From Bradyrhizobium pachyrhizi (GTDB lineage: Bacteria; Pseudomonadota; Alphaproteobacteria; Rhizobiales; Xanthobacteraceae), in assembly GCF_001189245.1 (NCBI RefSeq), contig NZ_LFIQ01000049.1, forward strand, positions 1 to 62,193: a stretch of 62,193 bases of DNA, read 5' to 3'. The notes under the pieces are model-generated. The model did no database searches, was not told the DNA's origin, and worked only from the letters and a program-made list of their open reading frames with translations. Below, one piece after another: positions 1 through 8,454 of this stretch. Every line of letters starts with the position of its first letter. The stretch's first letter is position 1. The position numbers and the translations under genes are program-made.

Positions 1-8
1 ATCTACCT

Positions 9-24
9 CCTGGCTTTCGCCAGG
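9..24. terminator. Short inverted repeat downstream of moeA-PBP
   Basis: A 6-bp perfect stem (CCTGGC / GCCAGG, 4-nt loop) lies about 30 bases beyond the stop of the minus-strand moeA-like gene. There is no T-run, so it may be the edge of a dispersed repeat and not a true terminator. Confidence 0.3.
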
Positions 25-53
25 ACGACAGCGGTGAATGTCGCAAATCTCGG

Positions 54-2096
54 CTACGCCGGCCTGAATCCCGCCTTCGTCAACGCAGCCCGCCCCTCAT
101 TCGATGCCAGCGCGTCAAGAAAAGCCCGCACTGCCGGCCGCTGCTTGCGCGCCGTCACCAATGCGAAGTCATAATGCTCTTCAGCATGCGGTATGAAGCC
201 GAGTCCCGACGCATCGGCGACCGGCGCGATGGTCATGCCCCAGTCGGCGCGGTGCTGCGCCACTGCGGCCGCAACCGCATTGTGCGAGCGCGGCTGATTC
301 CAGTAACCGTCGGGCCGGCTGCCCGCGAGCAAGCGATCGATCAGGATGCGGGTGCCGGCGCCCTGGTTGCGGTTGACCATGATGCAGGCGGGATCGGCGA
401 GCGCGGCGCGCACCGCCTGCTCTGCGCTCAATCCGGCGAAACGTGTGTCGTCCTTGCGGAACACGATGCCCTGCATGCGCCGCCAGCCCGGCACCAGCTC
501 GAGTCCGTCGGCCAGATACGGCGTGTTGTAGGTCTCGGTCTTGTCGTCGAACAGGTGGATCGGGGCGAGATCGCATTCGCCGCGCTTGGCGGCAGCGAGT
601 CCGCCGAGACTGCCGACCGCGATCGAACGCACCACGAGCCCGGCATGCGCCAGCGGCGCCGTGACGAGATCGAGCCCGGTGCAATGGCTGCCGACGATGA
701 CGAGATCGGGCACCCGCACATGCGGCGTGAACAGCGTCACCTCGGCCTCGCTGCCGGCCGGCAACTGGTCGGCCAGCGCCTCGATCTTCAGGAAGCCGTC
801 GGCCTGCGCGAACGACGTGATCGCGCCCGAACCCTTGCCGCCGGGATAGGCGATCAGGCCGTCGGCGCCTTCGACCAGCGACACCATCACGAACTCGGTA
901 CGCCCGAGCTCGGAGGCGATGCGCACCGGCACCTTCGCCGCCACCTTGGCATCCGAGCGCGGCGGCAGCCCGGCCATCCGCCGCAGCGCCGGCACGATCA
1001 TGTCGTGGAAGGTGAACATCGCCGAGGTCGGAAAGCCCGGCAGGATGACGACCGGCTTGCCGTCGCACACCGCAAGGCACAGCGGCTTGCCGGGCTTCAG
1101 CGCCACGCCATGCGCGATGATGCCGGGCTCGCCGAGCCGGGCGATGATCCGGTGCGAGACATCGCCCGCCCCCTTGGATGTGCCCCCCGACAGCACCAAC
1201 ATGTCGCTGTCCGCCAGCGCCTTGCGCATCACGGCCTCGAGCATCGCCTCATTGTCGGCGATCGCGCCGAGGAACGACGCGTCGCCGCCGTTCTCGGCAA
1301 TCGCCGCGGTGACGATCGCACCATTGGTGTCGTAGATCGCGGCCGGCCGCAGCTTCTCGCCCGGCTGCACCAGTTCGTCGCCGGTCGAGAGGATTGCGAC
1401 CCGCGGACGGCGCACCACCCGAACGTCGGCGATGCCGCAGGCCGCGAGCATGCCGATCTCGCGCGACCCGATCATCGTTCCGGCGCGCAGCAGGGCCTCG
1501 CCGCGCGCGATGTCGGAGCCGGCATAGGACACGAACTGGCCGGGCGACGCCGCACGCCGGACCTCGATGGTGCCGTGGCCGGCGGGCTGGGTGTGCTCGA
1601 CCATCACGATCGCATCAGCGCCGCGCGGCACCGGACCGCCGGTCGCAATCGCGGTCGCGGTGCCCGGAAGAGCCGGCAGGGTGGGCGCGGTGCCGCACGA
1701 AATCGTCTCGCCGTTCAGCGCGAGTTGCACCGGCGCAGCCTCGCCGGCGCGCGCCAGATCGGCCGAGCGCACCGCAAAGCCGTCGACATTGGAGCGATCG
1801 AATGGCGGCACGTCGATCGGCGCCACCACGTCCTCCGCCAGCGCACGGCCGAGCGCATCGGCGAGCAGCCATCTCTCGGACGGCAATTGGCGCGGGAACA
1901 GCGCCGCCTCGAAACGTGCGAGCGCCTCCTCGCGCGACAGGATGGTCAGGAACTGGTCCTGCTCGAAGCGGGAGGTGTCATTCCGGGATGGTGCGCCAGC
2001 ACCAGACCCGGAATCTCGAGATTCCGTGTTCGCGCTATCGCGCGCCCCGGAATGACGTTGCTGCTTACCCTCGTTCGATGCGGGCATCTTGCTCAT
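54..2096 (-). CDS. moeA: MoeA-type molybdopterin molybdotransferase fused to a C-terminal PBP-like domain
   Basis: 680 aa, longer than ordinary MoeA (about 400). Residues about 45-450 carry the MoeA/MogA fold: NVDGFAVRS, GGPVPRGADAIVMVEHT, LSTGDELV, LSGGTSKGAGDVSH, ALKPGKP and ILPGFPTSAMF are all readable, so metal insertion into adenylylated molybdopterin is plausible. Residues about 465-680 form a periplasmic-binding-protein-like domain of the kind found fused to some MoeA and ModE-type proteins, with no signal peptide, so it should act as a cytosolic ligand sensor. It follows the MoeA-like gene at 3227 after 9 bases, so the two are probably co-transcribed. Residues 14-40 are encoded by a palindromic repeat and cannot belong to the ancestral protein; the real N-terminus is therefore uncertain. 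Confidence 0.85.
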   Translation of the reverse strand: MSKMPASNEGKQQRHSGARDSANTESRDSGSGAGAPSRNDTSRFEQDQFLTILSREEALARFEAALFPRQLPSERWLLADALGRALAEDVVAPIDVPPFDRSNVDGFAVRSADLARAGEAAPVQLALNGETISCGTAPTLPALPGTATAIATGGPVPRGADAIVMVEHTQPAGHGTIEVRRAASPGQFVSYAGSDIARGEALLRAGTMIGSREIGMLAACGIADVRVVRRPRVAILSTGDELVQPGEKLRPAAIYDTNGAIVTAAIAENGGDASFLGAIADNEAMLEAVMRKALADSDMLVLSGGTSKGAGDVSHRIIARLGEPGIIAHGVALKPGKPLCLAVCDGKPVVILPGFPTSAMFTFHDMIVPALRRMAGLPPRSDAKVAAKVPVRIASELGRTEFVMVSLVEGADGLIAYPGGKGSGAITSFAQADGFLKIEALADQLPAGSEAEVTLFTPHVRVPDLVIVGSHCTGLDLVTAPLAHAGLVVRSIAVGSLGGLAAAKRGECDLAPIHLFDDKTETYNTPYLADGLELVPGWRRMQGIVFRKDDTRFAGLSAEQAVRAALADPACIMVNRNQGAGTRILIDRLLAGSRPDGYWNQPRSHNAVAAAVAQHRADWGMTIAPVADASGLGFIPHAEEHYDFALVTARKQRPAVRAFLDALASNEGRAALTKAGFRPA
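1977..2056. repeat. 80-bp dispersed palindromic element inside the 5' end of moeA
   Basis: The element is bounded by perfect 11-bp inverted repeats (GTCATTCCGGG at 1977-1987, CCCGGAATGAC at 2046-2056) and contains an 18-bp perfect palindrome (CGGAATCTCGAGATTCCG, 2009-2026). It resembles short intergenic repeats I associate with Bradyrhizobium genomes. Here it is translated in frame as residues 14-40 of the moeA product. Confidence 0.75.
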
Positions 2097-2105
2097 CTCG
2101 GGAAC

Positions 2106-3227
2106 TCACTCCGGCAACATATAGGCATCGACCACCGTGCCCGCAGCGAAGCCCTCGGCGGCGCCGGGCACGATCAGCAGGGCTTCGGCGCGCGCGATGG
2201 CATCGAGCGACAGGTCGCCGGTCGCAAGCGCCGCCCAGGAATCCTGTTGAGTACCTTGCTCGCGTGTCAGCAGCGCGACCTCGGCAACGCCGACGCCGGA
2301 AGCGATCTTGCGTTCCAGCGGCAGCGCCAGCGTTTTGCGAGCGCGCCGGCCCGACAGGCGGTCGAGCACCGGAAGCGCAATCGCCCACCAGGCTGCGAAA
2401 GCCTGATCCGGCGCGCCGGGCAAGGCCACGACGGGCGTTGTATGAATCCGGCCGACCGCCGTGGTGCGCCCGGGCTGCAGGGCAATGCCGTGCGCGATCA
2501 GCGTGCCGCGCGACGCCAGCGCATTCACCGCAGCATCGGTGTGACCAACGCCGGTGCCGCCGATCGTGATGATCAGATCGCAGCCGTCGGTATCGAGTGC
2601 GTTTGCAATCGTCGCCGCATCGGGCGCCGCCTCGATGCCGACGACCTCAGCGCCCGCGAGGCGCGCGGTATCAGCGATCAGTTGTGCGGTCAGCTCACCA
2701 TTGGCGATGTTGACGATGCAAAGCCGCGGCCGTCGCGCGCGCAACATCTGCAGTCCGGCCGCGCGCGCGAGCAGCAGGCCGCGCGGCAGCAGCGGCTCCC
2801 CTGCTGCGATCACGGTGCGCCCGACGGCGATGTCGCTGCCGGCACGCCTGACGCCCTGCCCCGGGATTGCTTCGGCGAGCACCTGCGGAAGCGGACCGGA
2901 GGTATCGACGGCATCGGCATCGACGACGCAGTCGGTGCCATCAGGCATCGCGGCGCCTGCCGCCACCCAGACCGGAGGTTCGGCCAGCGGCAACGGCGCA
3001 TAGGAAGACGCGCCGACCAGGTCATTGGCGCGCATCGCCCACCCGTCGCTGACCGCGATATCGTGCGGCGGGTAGGCGCGCAAGGCCGGCATCTCGGCTG
3101 CAATGCAGCGCAAGGCGTCGGCCGGCGGCAACGCGATCGGCTGGACCGGCCCGACGTCGCGCAGCACGGCGGCCAGTGCCGCATCGAGCGGGGTGAGCGA
3201 AGGCGGAAGGCGCTGGGCGGTGACCAT
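2106..3227 (-). CDS. Divergent MoeA-like molybdopterin-binding protein
   Basis: 373 aa, collinear with MoeA but degenerate at its motifs: SDGWAM for the DGYA motif, GTDCVVD for GADAVV, TIGGTGVGHTD for the GGxSxGxxD loop, QPGRTT where MoeA has KPGKP, and ALPGAPDQAF for the GLPGNP loop. The fold should bind molybdopterin, but loss of the KPGKP lysine suggests altered chemistry. It is the first gene of a two-gene minus-strand unit with the moeA-PBP fusion 9 bases downstream. The pair could be a heteromeric or specialised molybdenum-cofactor step. Family membership is clear; the function is inferred. Confidence 0.75.
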   Translation of the reverse strand: MVTAQRLPPSLTPLDAALAAVLRDVGPVQPIALPPADALRCIAAEMPALRAYPPHDIAVSDGWAMRANDLVGASSYAPLPLAEPPVWVAAGAAMPDGTDCVVDADAVDTSGPLPQVLAEAIPGQGVRRAGSDIAVGRTVIAAGEPLLPRGLLLARAAGLQMLRARRPRLCIVNIANGELTAQLIADTARLAGAEVVGIEAAPDAATIANALDTDGCDLIITIGGTGVGHTDAAVNALASRGTLIAHGIALQPGRTTAVGRIHTTPVVALPGAPDQAFAAWWAIALPVLDRLSGRRARKTLALPLERKIASGVGVAEVALLTREQGTQQDSWAALATGDLSLDAIARAEALLIVPGAAEGFAAGTVVDAYMLPE

Positions 3228-3412
3228 GGCCCGCTATGGACTGAATCGGCCCCGAAGGAAACTGCCTCTCGCCCGACCGGGGCTGCGTCATTAGACCGAT
3301 GGCGCGTTGACGCGGTCCCCAATATAGTTGCAAAAGAAACCAATATGACCGGGTCCCTGAAGGCCCGGCACAACCAATAATGGCCAATGCGCCAATTCAG
3401 GAGGGAGACAGA

Positions 3413-4624
3413 ATGAAGGCCACCAGACTAGCCATGTTCGGGACGCTCGCAGCCGCGCTGCTGGCCTCCCCGACCGTATCGGCGCAGGTATCCGACGACG
3501 TCGTCAAGATCGGCGTGCTGACCGACATGAACGGCCCCGCCTCGACGCCGACCGGCCAGGGCTCGGTCACCGCCGCGCAGATGGCCATCGACGATTTCGG
3601 CGGCAAGGTGCTCGGCAAGCCAATCTCGGTGATCGTCGGCGATCACCAGCTCAAGCCGGATATCGGCGCGACCATTGCGCGGCGCTGGTATGACGTCGAT
3701 CAGGTCGACCTCATCGTCGACGTGCCGGTCTCGGCGGTCGGGCTCGCGGTGCAGAACATCGCCAACGAAAAGAAGAAGCTGTTCATCACGCACTCGACCG
3801 GCGCGACCGATTTCCACGGCAAATTCTGCTCGCCCTATGCGATTCAGTGGGTGTTCGACACCAGGGCGCTCGCGGTCGGCACCGCGCAGGAGGTGGTGAA
3901 GCGCGGCGGCGACAGCTGGTTCTTCATCACCGACGATTATGCGTTCGGCCACTCGCTGGAGAAGGACGCCTCCGCGATCGTGACCAAGAACGGCGGCAAG
4001 GTGCTCGGCGCGGTGCGGCCTCCATTTGCGACGCCCGATCTGTCGTCCTTCATCCTGCAGGCGCAGGCCTCGAAGGCCAAGATCATCGGCATTGCCGGCG
4101 GACCGCCCAACAACACCAACGAGATCAAGACCGCCGCCGAGTTCGGCGTCTTCGCCGGCGGGCAGCAGATGGCGGCGCTGCTGGCGCTGATCACCGACAT
4201 CCACTCGATCGGGCTGTCGGCCGCGCAGGGCCTGCTGCTGACCACCTCGTTCTACTGGGACATGGACGACAAGACCCGCGAGTGGTCGAAGCGCTATTTC
4301 GCCAAGATGAATCGGATGCCGACGATGTGGCAGGCCGGCGTCTACTCCTCCGTGACCGCCTATCTGAACGCGATCAAGGATGCCGGCACCGACGATCCGC
4401 TCAAGGTCGCGGCCAAGATGCGCGAGAAGCCGGTCGAGGATTTCTTCGCCCGCAACGGCAAGCTGCGCGAGGACAATCTGATGGTGCACGACCTCTGGCT
4501 CGTGCAGGTCAAGACCCCGGCCGAGTCGAAATATCCGTGGGACTATTACAAGATCCTGGCCAAGATCTCGGGCGAGGACGCGTTCGGCCCGCCGGACCCG
4601 GCCTGCGCGATGGCGAAGAAATAG
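3413..4624 (+). CDS. ABC transporter substrate-binding protein, branched-chain amino acid (HAAT) type
   Basis: 403 aa. A Sec signal peptide is clear (MKATRLAMFGTLAAALLA then a cleavage site near VSAQ). The mature part has the Peripla_BP_6 layout: VVKIGVLTDMNGPAS at the N-terminus, then a ligand loop around IAGGPPNNTNEIKTA. I chose the ATG at 3413 because GGAGGGAG lies 8 bases upstream and the signal peptide starts there; an ATG 33 bases upstream is in frame but lacks these. No permease or ATPase gene is adjacent, so it is an orphan binding protein. Proteins of this class bind many carboxylates and aromatic acids, so the ligand cannot be named. Confidence 0.85.
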   Translation: MKATRLAMFGTLAAALLASPTVSAQVSDDVVKIGVLTDMNGPASTPTGQGSVTAAQMAIDDFGGKVLGKPISVIVGDHQLKPDIGATIARRWYDVDQVDLIVDVPVSAVGLAVQNIANEKKKLFITHSTGATDFHGKFCSPYAIQWVFDTRALAVGTAQEVVKRGGDSWFFITDDYAFGHSLEKDASAIVTKNGGKVLGAVRPPFATPDLSSFILQAQASKAKIIGIAGGPPNNTNEIKTAAEFGVFAGGQQMAALLALITDIHSIGLSAAQGLLLTTSFYWDMDDKTREWSKRYFAKMNRMPTMWQAGVYSSVTAYLNAIKDAGTDDPLKVAAKMREKPVEDFFARNGKLREDNLMVHDLWLVQVKTPAESKYPWDYYKILAKISGEDAFGPPDPACAMAKK

Positions 4625-4635
4625 GATAGACGAAT

Positions 4636-4703
4636 GGCGGATAGAGAGTAGCGATGGCGATAGATCAGAATTTCCATTCGCCATTCGCTACTGGCTATTC
4701 GCC
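4636..4703. terminator. Imperfect inverted repeat between convergent genes
   Basis: Two roughly 25-base arms (TGGCGGATAGAGAGTAGCG and, on the other strand, GGCGAATAGCCAGTAGCG) fill the gap between the convergent HAAT and TAXI genes. The placement suits a bidirectional terminator, and the sequence looks like a dispersed repeat unit. Confidence 0.5.
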
Positions 4704-4707
4704 CTCA

Positions 4708-5676
4708 TCATTTCGCCACCCCGATCTCGCGGAAATATCTGAGCACGCCGGGGTGGATCAGGTTGATATCAGGCGCGGCAGCGAGCGTGTTCGCCGCCGT
4801 GGTCTCGCACGCCTGGGCGAGCTTGTTGCAGAAGGTCGCCTCGATACCGTGCAGCGTCTTCGCCAGCCGGTAGGCGACATCGTCGGGCAAGGTCTCGCGC
4901 ACCAGGATGTAGCTCCAGGAGCCGACCGAGGCGATTGCCGCGGCCTGCTTTGGATAGCTGCCGGCGGGGATCGTCAGCGGCTTGAGGAAAGCATGCTTGG
5001 CGCGGATGCGGGCGATCTCGTCCGTGGTCGGCGCGATGAAGCGCGCGCCGGTGGCACTCTCGGCCATCTTGGTGAAGCCGGGCCAGCCGATGCCGGCGCC
5101 CCACAATGCGGCGGCGCGGCCGTCCTCGACCATCGCGGGCCCATCGCCGGCGCGATCGAGATAGATCGACTTGAAGTCCTCGTCCTGCTTCAGCCCGATG
5201 CCGTCGAGGATGTAGCGCGACAGGATCGGCAGGCCGGAGCCCTTGGCGCCGAACGCGACGGGCTGGCCGACCAGGTCCTGGATCGTCTTGTAGGGACTGT
5301 CGGCACGCACCACGAACATGCCCGGGCTCGAATACATCGCGGTGAGGATCTTCAGCTTCGTGGCCTTCGGCCGGCCGATGCCCATGAAGGCTTCATAGGA
5401 CGGCTCGCCTGCCACGGTCGCGATATCGACGTTGCCGGCCTCGAGCAGCGGGATGTTCTCATTGGAGCCCTTGGTGTTGCGCGGCTCGATCGACAGCGTC
5501 GGGTCGGCCGCATTCATCACCTCGGCAAAGGCATTGCCATAGAGCGGAAAGCCGCCACCCGGCGTCGCCGTGGCGAAACTGATCGTGGTTTTGGAAATGG
5601 TCTTGCTCCCCTCTTGCGCCGCCGCCCCGCCCGCGAGCAGCAGCGCGCCGGCGCATATCATAACAGCGAATTTCAT
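4708..5676 (-). CDS. TAXI-family TRAP transporter solute-binding protein
   Basis: 322 aa. A signal peptide MKFAVMICAGALLLAGGAAAQ begins at 5676; the 64 codons open upstream are Cys/Arg-rich and not protein-like. The mature protein has the TAXI layout: TISFATATPGGGFPLYGNAF near the start, then AGNVDIATVAGEPSYEAF and TAMYSSPGMFVVRADSPY. Such proteins deliver carboxylates or amino acids to a fused DctQM TRAP permease, but no TRAP membrane gene is in the window. It is convergent with the HAAT protein and divergent from the Bug protein at 5796, so it is the middle of three orphan binding proteins. Confidence 0.85.
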   Translation of the reverse strand: MKFAVMICAGALLLAGGAAAQEGSKTISKTTISFATATPGGGFPLYGNAFAEVMNAADPTLSIEPRNTKGSNENIPLLEAGNVDIATVAGEPSYEAFMGIGRPKATKLKILTAMYSSPGMFVVRADSPYKTIQDLVGQPVAFGAKGSGLPILSRYILDGIGLKQDEDFKSIYLDRAGDGPAMVEDGRAAALWGAGIGWPGFTKMAESATGARFIAPTTDEIARIRAKHAFLKPLTIPAGSYPKQAAAIASVGSWSYILVRETLPDDVAYRLAKTLHGIEATFCNKLAQACETTAANTLAAAPDINLIHPGVLRYFREIGVAK

Positions 5677-5795
5677 CCCGAGCCTCAAGCATTCCACACC
5701 AGCCTGACTATCGTCGCACGGGCGACGTCGTAGGCAAAGCCAGCGTTTTGTGAAACCATGCCGGCAACAGTCACAAGAAAATGACGGGAGAGACG

Positions 5796-6764
5796 ATGAT
5801 CCGGTTCGCGCGTGTCGCTTTGCTTGGTTTGATTTGCTGCCTCGCCTCGATTGCCCCCTCATCCGCATCCGACTATCCGAACCGCCCGGTGCGGTGGGTG
5901 ATCGGGTTTGCCGCCGGCGGTCCGGTCGACATCGTCGCGCGCATCATGAGCCAGTGGCTGTCGGATCATTTCGGCCAGCAATTCATCGTCGAGAACCGCA
6001 CCGGATCGGGCGGCAACATCGCCGCCGCGGCCGCGATCAACTCGCCGGCTGACGGCTATACGCTGCTGTTCGTCGCGCCCAACAACGCGATCTCGACCTC
6101 GCTCTACAAGAAGCTGCCGTTCGACTTCCTGCGCGACACCACCCCGGTCGCGAGCATCATGCAGCTCACCAACATGCTGGTGGTCTCGAACGCGATGCCG
6201 GTGAAGACCGTCCAGGAGTTCATCGACTACTGCAAGGCCAATCCCGGCAAGATCTCCTATGCCTCGTCAGGCAACGGCACCTCGGTGCACATGTCGGCCG
6301 AGTTGTTCAAGGCGATGACCAAGTGCGACATGCTGCATGTGCCGTATCGGGGATCCGCGATCGCCTTCCCCGACATCATCTCCAACAAGGTGCAGCTGAT
6401 CTTCGACAATCTGCCGTCGGCGCTGGAGCAGGCCCGCGGCGGCAACGTCCGCGCGCTCGGCGTGACCTCGCCGAAGCGCTGGGCGGGCGTGCCCGACGTG
6501 CCGGCGATCGCCGAGACCGTGCCGGGATTCGAGGCGGTCGGCTTCTACGGCATCTCGGCGCCGAAGGGCACCCCGCCTGAGATCGTCGACGCGCTCAACA
6601 AGGCGGTGGGCGAAGCGCTGAAGGATCCCAAGCTCGTGACGCGCCTCGCCGAGGTCGGCGGCATCCCGAAGCCGATGGCCCCGGCCGAATTCGGCAAGCT
6701 GGTGGCCGACGAGACCGAGAAATGGCGCAAAGTCGTCGAGTTTGCCGGCGTCTCGGTGGATTGA
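5796..6764 (+). CDS. Tripartite tricarboxylate transporter (TctC/Bug) substrate-binding protein
   Basis: 322 aa. The signal peptide ends near SSASDYPNRPVR, the standard Bug start. Family landmarks follow: IGFAAGGPVDIVARIM, ENRTGSGGNIAAAAA, PADGYTLLFVAPNN, YASSGNGTSVHMSAE and the late FDNLPSALEQARGGNVRALG. ATG 5796 follows GGGAGAG; an ATG 15 bases upstream precedes that site. TctA/TctB membrane genes are absent, as is common for the many Bug proteins of soil proteobacteria. The ligand is probably a small carboxylate, but this is not determinable here. Confidence 0.88.
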   Translation: MIRFARVALLGLICCLASIAPSSASDYPNRPVRWVIGFAAGGPVDIVARIMSQWLSDHFGQQFIVENRTGSGGNIAAAAAINSPADGYTLLFVAPNNAISTSLYKKLPFDFLRDTTPVASIMQLTNMLVVSNAMPVKTVQEFIDYCKANPGKISYASSGNGTSVHMSAELFKAMTKCDMLHVPYRGSAIAFPDIISNKVQLIFDNLPSALEQARGGNVRALGVTSPKRWAGVPDVPAIAETVPGFEAVGFYGISAPKGTPPEIVDALNKAVGEALKDPKLVTRLAEVGGIPKPMAPAEFGKLVADETEKWRKVVEFAGVSVD

Positions 6765-6956
6765 GGCGCCGGTCGCCGGGGAAACGGAGGGCCGGGCAAG
6801 ATGGCTGCCTGCCACTGTTCCAGCGATGCCAGCCGCGAGACGTGGCCGGCCCGACGGCGATGGCACAGGGTGCGGGCGGCATTGCCGAAACCGCAGTCAG
6901 CCTGTAAACGGAGCCCGCACCGTTGCCGGCCGCGCCCCGCGGCCCGCAAGGCGGCG

Positions 6957-7032
6957 GGGCCTGTAGCTCAATGGTTAGAGCCGGCCGCTCATAACGGTCT
7001 GGTTGCAGGTTCGAGTCCTGCCGGGCCCACCA
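6957..7032 (+). tRNA. tRNA with CAT anticodon, probably tRNA-Ile2 (lysidine type)
   Basis: A full cloverleaf can be folded: acceptor GGGCCTG with CGGGCCC (one G-U), D-stem GCTC/GAGC, anticodon stem GGCCG/CGGTC, loop CTCATAA with anticodon CAT at 6990-6992, T-arm GCAGG-TTCGAGT-CCTGC, discriminator A and encoded CCA. The body resembles the ileX-type tRNA whose C34 is changed to lysidine to read AUA, more than initiator or elongator tRNA-Met. Three 3' fragments of this type of gene recur downstream, marking it as a likely integration target. Confidence 0.9.
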
Positions 7033-7052
7033 GCAAATCAACTGCAAGTTCG

Positions 7053-7850
7053 TTATCGCAGCTTGCCGAGCCACAGCGCGGTGAGCGCCGAGCGATTGCG
7101 CACGCCGAACTTGGCGTAGATCGACTTGACGTGGAAATGCGTGGTGTTCGGACTTTGGTCAAGCCTCTGCGCGATCTGCTTTTCCGTGTGCCCGTCGAGC
7201 AGTGCGAGCAACACCCTGCGTTCAGCAGGTGTCAGGGGTGCATTGGCGATGAGCAGGCCGTGGCTGAGCAGTTGCTGACGATGAAACCATCTCAACCCGC
7301 GCATCACGAAGCCCAGACGTTGGCCGTCCTGCGCCGAGAAGCGAGGGGCCTCCGCATCGCGAAATACGAACAGGCGAATCCTCACGTCGTCATTGAGCGC
7401 AATGCGCACGGAAATGCTGTCGGCGAAGCCGACGTCCAAATAGTGCCGCCGATAGTGCTCGCCCTCGAACCATTCCGGCGGCAGCGCTTCGAACAGCAGG
7501 CGGACGCGGAACGGCTCATCTCCCGACATGGAAAGGATCTGAGACAGGTCGACGTTGCGGGACCAGAGCGTATCGAACTGCTGCTGCACGGATGCTGCCA
7601 CCGCCGGTATCGGGTCCAGCACCCGGACGAGGCGCGGACGCCAACCGAGCAAGGGATCGGCCCGCTTCGGCGAAGGCAATCGCACGACTACACCCCATAG
7701 CACATTGCGTGCCGACAACATGGTACGCAGTGCGGCTAGTAGATGTGTCAGTGCGGCGTCGGCGTCGCCGACGGAGAACTCGGCCAGCCGATCCCAAAGT
7801 GCATAGACATCTTGATTCTGCGGATTGGTGGAATCCGTGGATAGATACAT
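7053..7850 (-). CDS. LuxR-type helix-turn-helix transcriptional regulator
   Basis: 265 aa. The last 65 residues are a GerE/LuxR DNA-binding domain: LTPAERRVLLALLDGHTEKQ, then IAQRLDQSPNTTHFHVKSIY. The N-terminal 190 residues look like a GAF/autoinducer-sized sensor without recognisable acyl-homoserine-lactone residues and without a receiver aspartate, so the signal is unknown. No kinase or synthase is adjacent. The stop lies 21 bases from the tRNA 3' end, the gene points toward the tRNA, and it is the first gene of the block after it. The only Shine-Dalgarno-like sequence is a run of nine G two bases before the ATG. Confidence 0.8.
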   Translation of the reverse strand: MYLSTDSTNPQNQDVYALWDRLAEFSVGDADAALTHLLAALRTMLSARNVLWGVVVRLPSPKRADPLLGWRPRLVRVLDPIPAVAASVQQQFDTLWSRNVDLSQILSMSGDEPFRVRLLFEALPPEWFEGEHYRRHYLDVGFADSISVRIALNDDVRIRLFVFRDAEAPRFSAQDGQRLGFVMRGLRWFHRQQLLSHGLLIANAPLTPAERRVLLALLDGHTEKQIAQRLDQSPNTTHFHVKSIYAKFGVRNRSALTALWLGKLR

Positions 7851-7852
7851 GT

Positions 7853-7861
7853 CCCCCCCCC
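7853..7861 (-). promoter_or_regulatory. G9 homopolymer serving as ribosome-binding region of the LuxR gene
   Basis: Nine C on the plus strand (nine G in the mRNA) end two bases before the ATG at 7850. Slippage in the tract would change Shine-Dalgarno strength and spacing. Confidence 0.5.
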
Positions 7862-8013
7862 GAAACGAGTGCGCAGGTCACCGACCTTCGAGCAAGCATA
7901 GGAGACACCGGACCACCTTTCTAGGTGGTTCCCAGACGCATCAAGTGGCGAGATATTCAGTGCGGTGTTGGGAAGACTGGCCTTCTCACCGTCACGATAT
8001 TCGGAGATTAACG

Positions 8014-8205
8014 ATGCGCACAGCAACGGGCGCGCGCCGACTTGACACACCCGACGACGACTGGACGGAGCGGCGGTGGCGTCTCGGCTTTTTCATCGCC
8101 CTATTATGCGCCGTTTTGATTGCACTCGCGGTCTTCGCGCAGGAGCAACCCGCTAAAGCGTTGATCCGCCCCACTGGCCCGCTGCCGGCGATCAACATTC
8201 CCTGA
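8014..8205 (+). CDS. Small hypothetical single-pass membrane protein
   Basis: 63 aa. A charged N-terminus (MRTATGARRLDTPDDDW, then RRWR) precedes one hydrophobic helix (LGFFIALLCAVLIALAVFA) and a short proline-rich tail, suggesting an N-in membrane anchor. GGAG lies 8 bases before the ATG. I do not recognise a family. It is divergent from the LuxR gene and lies in the block bounded by the tRNA and its first 3' fragment. Short length keeps confidence modest. Confidence 0.45.
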   Translation: MRTATGARRLDTPDDDWTERRWRLGFFIALLCAVLIALAVFAQEQPAKALIRPTGPLPAINIP

Positions 8206-8454
8206 TCGAGGCGCTGTTGGCGCGCCACTTGCCTGGAGCCGAGATTTCATTTGCATTGGAAATTGTGTGATCCAGACCGTTAGCGATCGGGCATCTTTGC
8301 CCATGCTGATTTCAGTTTGCCTTGGGGGCCTGCTTTGTCTGGGCGTTCTAGAAGATCGAAGAAACCCTCCGTCGCCGAGAGCGGAATCGCGAGCTCATGC
8401 GTGAAGCACGACGCTCGCTAACGCCCAGTCATTAGCCAACTTCTGGAGATCATC
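8206..8454. other. Gap without recognisable gene
   Basis: About 250 bases between two small ORFs. I see no convincing frame, RNA or operator here. Confidence 0.4.

Noticed and set aside
174..3380. 1068-codon open frame on the plus strand
   Set aside because: Antisense to both MoeA-like genes; Arg/His/Gly-rich composition typical of a shadow frame in high-GC DNA.
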